Shown here piece by piece: positions 5,669 to 6,659 of a stretch of DNA of 6,659 nucleotides (the stretch's first letter is position 1; each line of letters starts with the position of its first letter). The notes beneath the pieces were generated by a model. That model searched no databases, was not told the origin of the DNA, and worked only from the letters and a program-made list of their open reading frames with translations. Location: positions 1-6,659 of the forward strand of contig CAJUII010000138.1 of assembly GCA_910586405.1 (NCBI GenBank). Reading direction: 5' to 3'. The position numbers were made by a program, and so were the translations under genes. Source of the stretch: an uncultured Lachnospiraceae bacterium (GTDB taxonomy: Bacteria > Bacillota > Clostridia > Lachnospirales > Lachnospiraceae).

Positions 5669-5698
5669 AACTAATAGGAGGAAGGAAAAACAAATTTT

Positions 5699-6659
5699 AT
5701 GAATCGTACACAGAAGCGTACTTTTAAGAATGCTGCCGGAAAAATTGACTATACAATGACAAATGACTATATGTTTCGTGCAGTATTACAGGAGAATAAA
5801 AAAGTTTTGACAGGCATGCTCTGTTCATTGCTGCATTTGGAGCACCATAAGATTGAATCTGTCGTAATTGTAAATCCAATACAGTTGGGCGAGGCAGTGA
5901 ATGACAAAACGTTTGTTTTGGATGTGAAAGTCATCCTAAATAATTCAGTGATTATAAATATTGAGATGCAGGTATTGCACCAGAGCTTTTGGAATGACCG
6001 TTCGCTGTTATATCTATGCAGTACCTTCAACAATCTTGAAAAAGGGGAAGGATACACAGAGGTAAAACCAGCGTATCATATTGGGATTCTTGACTTTACT
6101 CCATTTTCAGAATATCCAGAGTTTTATGCCACAAATAAAATGATGAACGTCAAAAATCATTATATATATAATGACAAGTTTACATTAAATGTGTTAGACT
6201 TAACTCAGATACACTTGGCAACGGAGGAGGATCAAGCCTACGGAATTGACTACTGGGCGAAACTCTTCAAAGCAAAGACGTGGGAGGATTTAAAGATGAT
6301 AGCACAGGAAAATGACATATTTGAGGAGACAGGGGAGACTATTTTTAAACTGAATCAGAATGATTCAGTACGTTATATGTGTGAGGCGAGAGAGGAGGGT
6401 CAGCGAATCTTGAGGACGTATGAGAATATGCTGGCAACTGAGAAGGAGGCGAGAGAAGAAGGTCAGCGAATCTTGAGGACGTATGAGAATATGCTGGCAA
6501 CTGAGAAGGAGGCAAAAGAGGAGAGCCAGCGAATCTTGAGGACGTATGAGAATATGCTGGCAACTGAGAAGGAGGCAAAAGAGGAGAGCCAGCGAATCTT
6601 GAGGACGTATGAGAATATGATAGCAGCCGAGAAGGAAGCGAGAGAGGAGGGTCAGCGAA
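5699..6659 (+). CDS. Rpn-family recombination-promoting nuclease / PD-(D/E)XK family protein, 3' end cut by window
   Basis: The gene is open from ATG 5699 to the window edge (320 codons seen, no stop). Rpn proteins are DNA endonucleases of the PD-(D/E)XK fold, once annotated as transposases and now linked to recombination and phage defence. Visible family marks are TNDYMFRAVL (residues 21-30), the catalytic pair D75 (VLDVKV) and E89-M-Q91 (INIEMQ), R101-SLLYL, GEGYTEVKPAYHIGILDF (about 117-134) and YGIDYWAKLF followed by WEDLKM (about 183-200). From residue 229 the C-terminus is a 21-residue tandem repeat. AGGAGGAAGGA (5676-5686) precedes the start, with the nearer AAGGA 12 nt away, a rather long spacing. 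The next in-frame ATG (Met20) has no better site. It has its own promoter and no partner gene in view. An internal start at 6296 may give a second product. Confidence 0.92.
   Translation, partial: MNRTQKRTFKNAAGKIDYTMTNDYMFRAVLQENKKVLTGMLCSLLHLEHHKIESVVIVNPIQLGEAVNDKTFVLDVKVILNNSVIINIEMQVLHQSFWNDRSLLYLCSTFNNLEKGEGYTEVKPAYHIGILDFTPFSEYPEFYATNKMMNVKNHYIYNDKFTLNVLDLTQIHLATEEDQAYGIDYWAKLFKAKTWEDLKMIAQENDIFEETGETIFKLNQNDSVRYMCEAREEGQRILRTYENMLATEKEAREEGQRILRTYENMLATEKEAKEESQRILRTYENMLATEKEAKEESQRILRTYENMIAAEKEAREEGQR
6283..6298 (+). promoter_or_regulatory. Strong internal ribosome site and in-frame ATG in the Rpn gene
   Basis: GGAGG (6283-6287) lies 8 nt before an in-frame ATG (6296-6298, Met200). 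This spacing is better than that of the full-length start at 5699. The bases also encode WEDLKM, a segment probably conserved in the family, so the match could be a by-product of protein sequence. Confidence 0.6.
6296..6659 (+). CDS. Candidate intragenic C-terminal Rpn product (RpnS-like), partial
   Basis: Translation from Met200 would give a small protein without the nuclease core, starting MIAQENDIFEETGETIFKLN and carrying the whole 21-residue repeat array. In the studied E. coli Rpn systems a separately translated C-terminal protein (RpnS) blocks the toxic full-length RpnL, and its helix carries strain-variable repeats. The same layout is seen here, but that it is translated is inference. 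A second, weaker site (GGAGGG 6394-6399, TTG 6410) lies inside repeat unit 1. The end is outside the window. Confidence 0.45.
   Translation, partial: MIAQENDIFEETGETIFKLNQNDSVRYMCEAREEGQRILRTYENMLATEKEAREEGQRILRTYENMLATEKEAKEESQRILRTYENMLATEKEAKEESQRILRTYENMIAAEKEAREEGQR
6383..6659 (+). repeat. 63-bp tandem array in the Rpn C-terminus (4 full units plus a partial, running off the window)
   Basis: Units start at 6383, 6446, 6509, 6572 and 6635 (the last is cut by the edge). Each encodes 21 residues of the form EA(R/K)EE(G/S)QRILRTYENM then (L/I)A(T/A)EK. Units 1-2 carry AREEG and units 3-4 carry AKEES; unit 4 alone has MIAAEK. Twenty-one residues is exactly three heptads, so each added unit keeps coiled-coil register. 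Near-identity at DNA level indicates recent expansion. Confidence 0.95.

Noticed and set aside
6345..6578. Minus-strand open frame over the 63-bp array
   Set aside because: It is a periodic shadow of the repeat with no ribosome site. The plus-strand frame continues the Rpn protein.
6383..6659. Regular repeats considered as a CRISPR array (also 974-1189)
   Set aside because: Units are contiguous with no unique spacers and lie in frame inside long coding regions.
5699..6659. Reading the Rpn-family gene as a mobile-element transposase
   Set aside because: The family was once named as a putative transposase, but there are no terminal inverted repeats or target duplications in view, and the D75/E89-x-Q91 pattern is that of the PD-(D/E)XK nuclease core.

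Overview
The window looks like chromosome of a low-to-mid GC, spore-forming Firmicute, most likely a gut Clostridia of the Lachnospiraceae type. The grounds are AGGAGG-type ribosome sites before most genes, a PKTG-type surface protein together with a class B sortase, a cysteine/glycine-rich spore-type small protein, and an Rpn-family (PD-(D/E)XK) gene. The genus cannot be fixed from the sequence alone.

Layout. Positions 8-2890 (+) encode a 960-residue secreted, wall-anchored protein. It has a signal peptide, two distant copies of a module (an InlB-like stretch followed by BspA-type leucine-rich sequence), a nonapeptide Ser/Glu/Lys/Pro/Thr array, two InlB-type B-repeats, a Ser/Thr/Gln-rich stalk and a C-terminal TPKTGD sorting signal. 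Positions 2850-4075 (-) hold three small genes. The 98-residue Cys/Gly-rich protein (3779-4075) sits behind a match to a sigma-K promoter. It is followed by a translationally coupled pair of unrecognised proteins (3136-3663 and 2850-3149), the last of which overlaps the surface-protein gene tail-to-tail by 41 bp. Positions 4300-5502 (+) encode a class B sortase with an unusually long cytoplasmic N-terminal region, behind a sigma-A-like promoter and a 5' UTR hairpin, and closed by a clear intrinsic terminator. Positions 5699-6659 (+) hold an Rpn-family nuclease gene cut by the window edge. Its C-terminus is a 63-bp (21-residue) tandem array.

How the genes work together. The sortase is the obvious candidate to anchor the TPKTGD surface protein, although three apparently sporulation-linked genes on the other strand separate them. 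The Rpn gene is a separate transcription unit and looks like a defence-type gene. An in-frame ATG at 6296, 8 nt behind a perfect GGAGG, would yield a separate C-terminal protein carrying the repeat array. This is the arrangement described for RpnL/RpnS intragenic toxin-antitoxin pairs, and it is the most interesting feature here. No stretch longer than 300 bases lacks a gene. The two main intergenic regions (4076-4299 and 5503-5698) hold the promoters, hairpins and terminator listed below.
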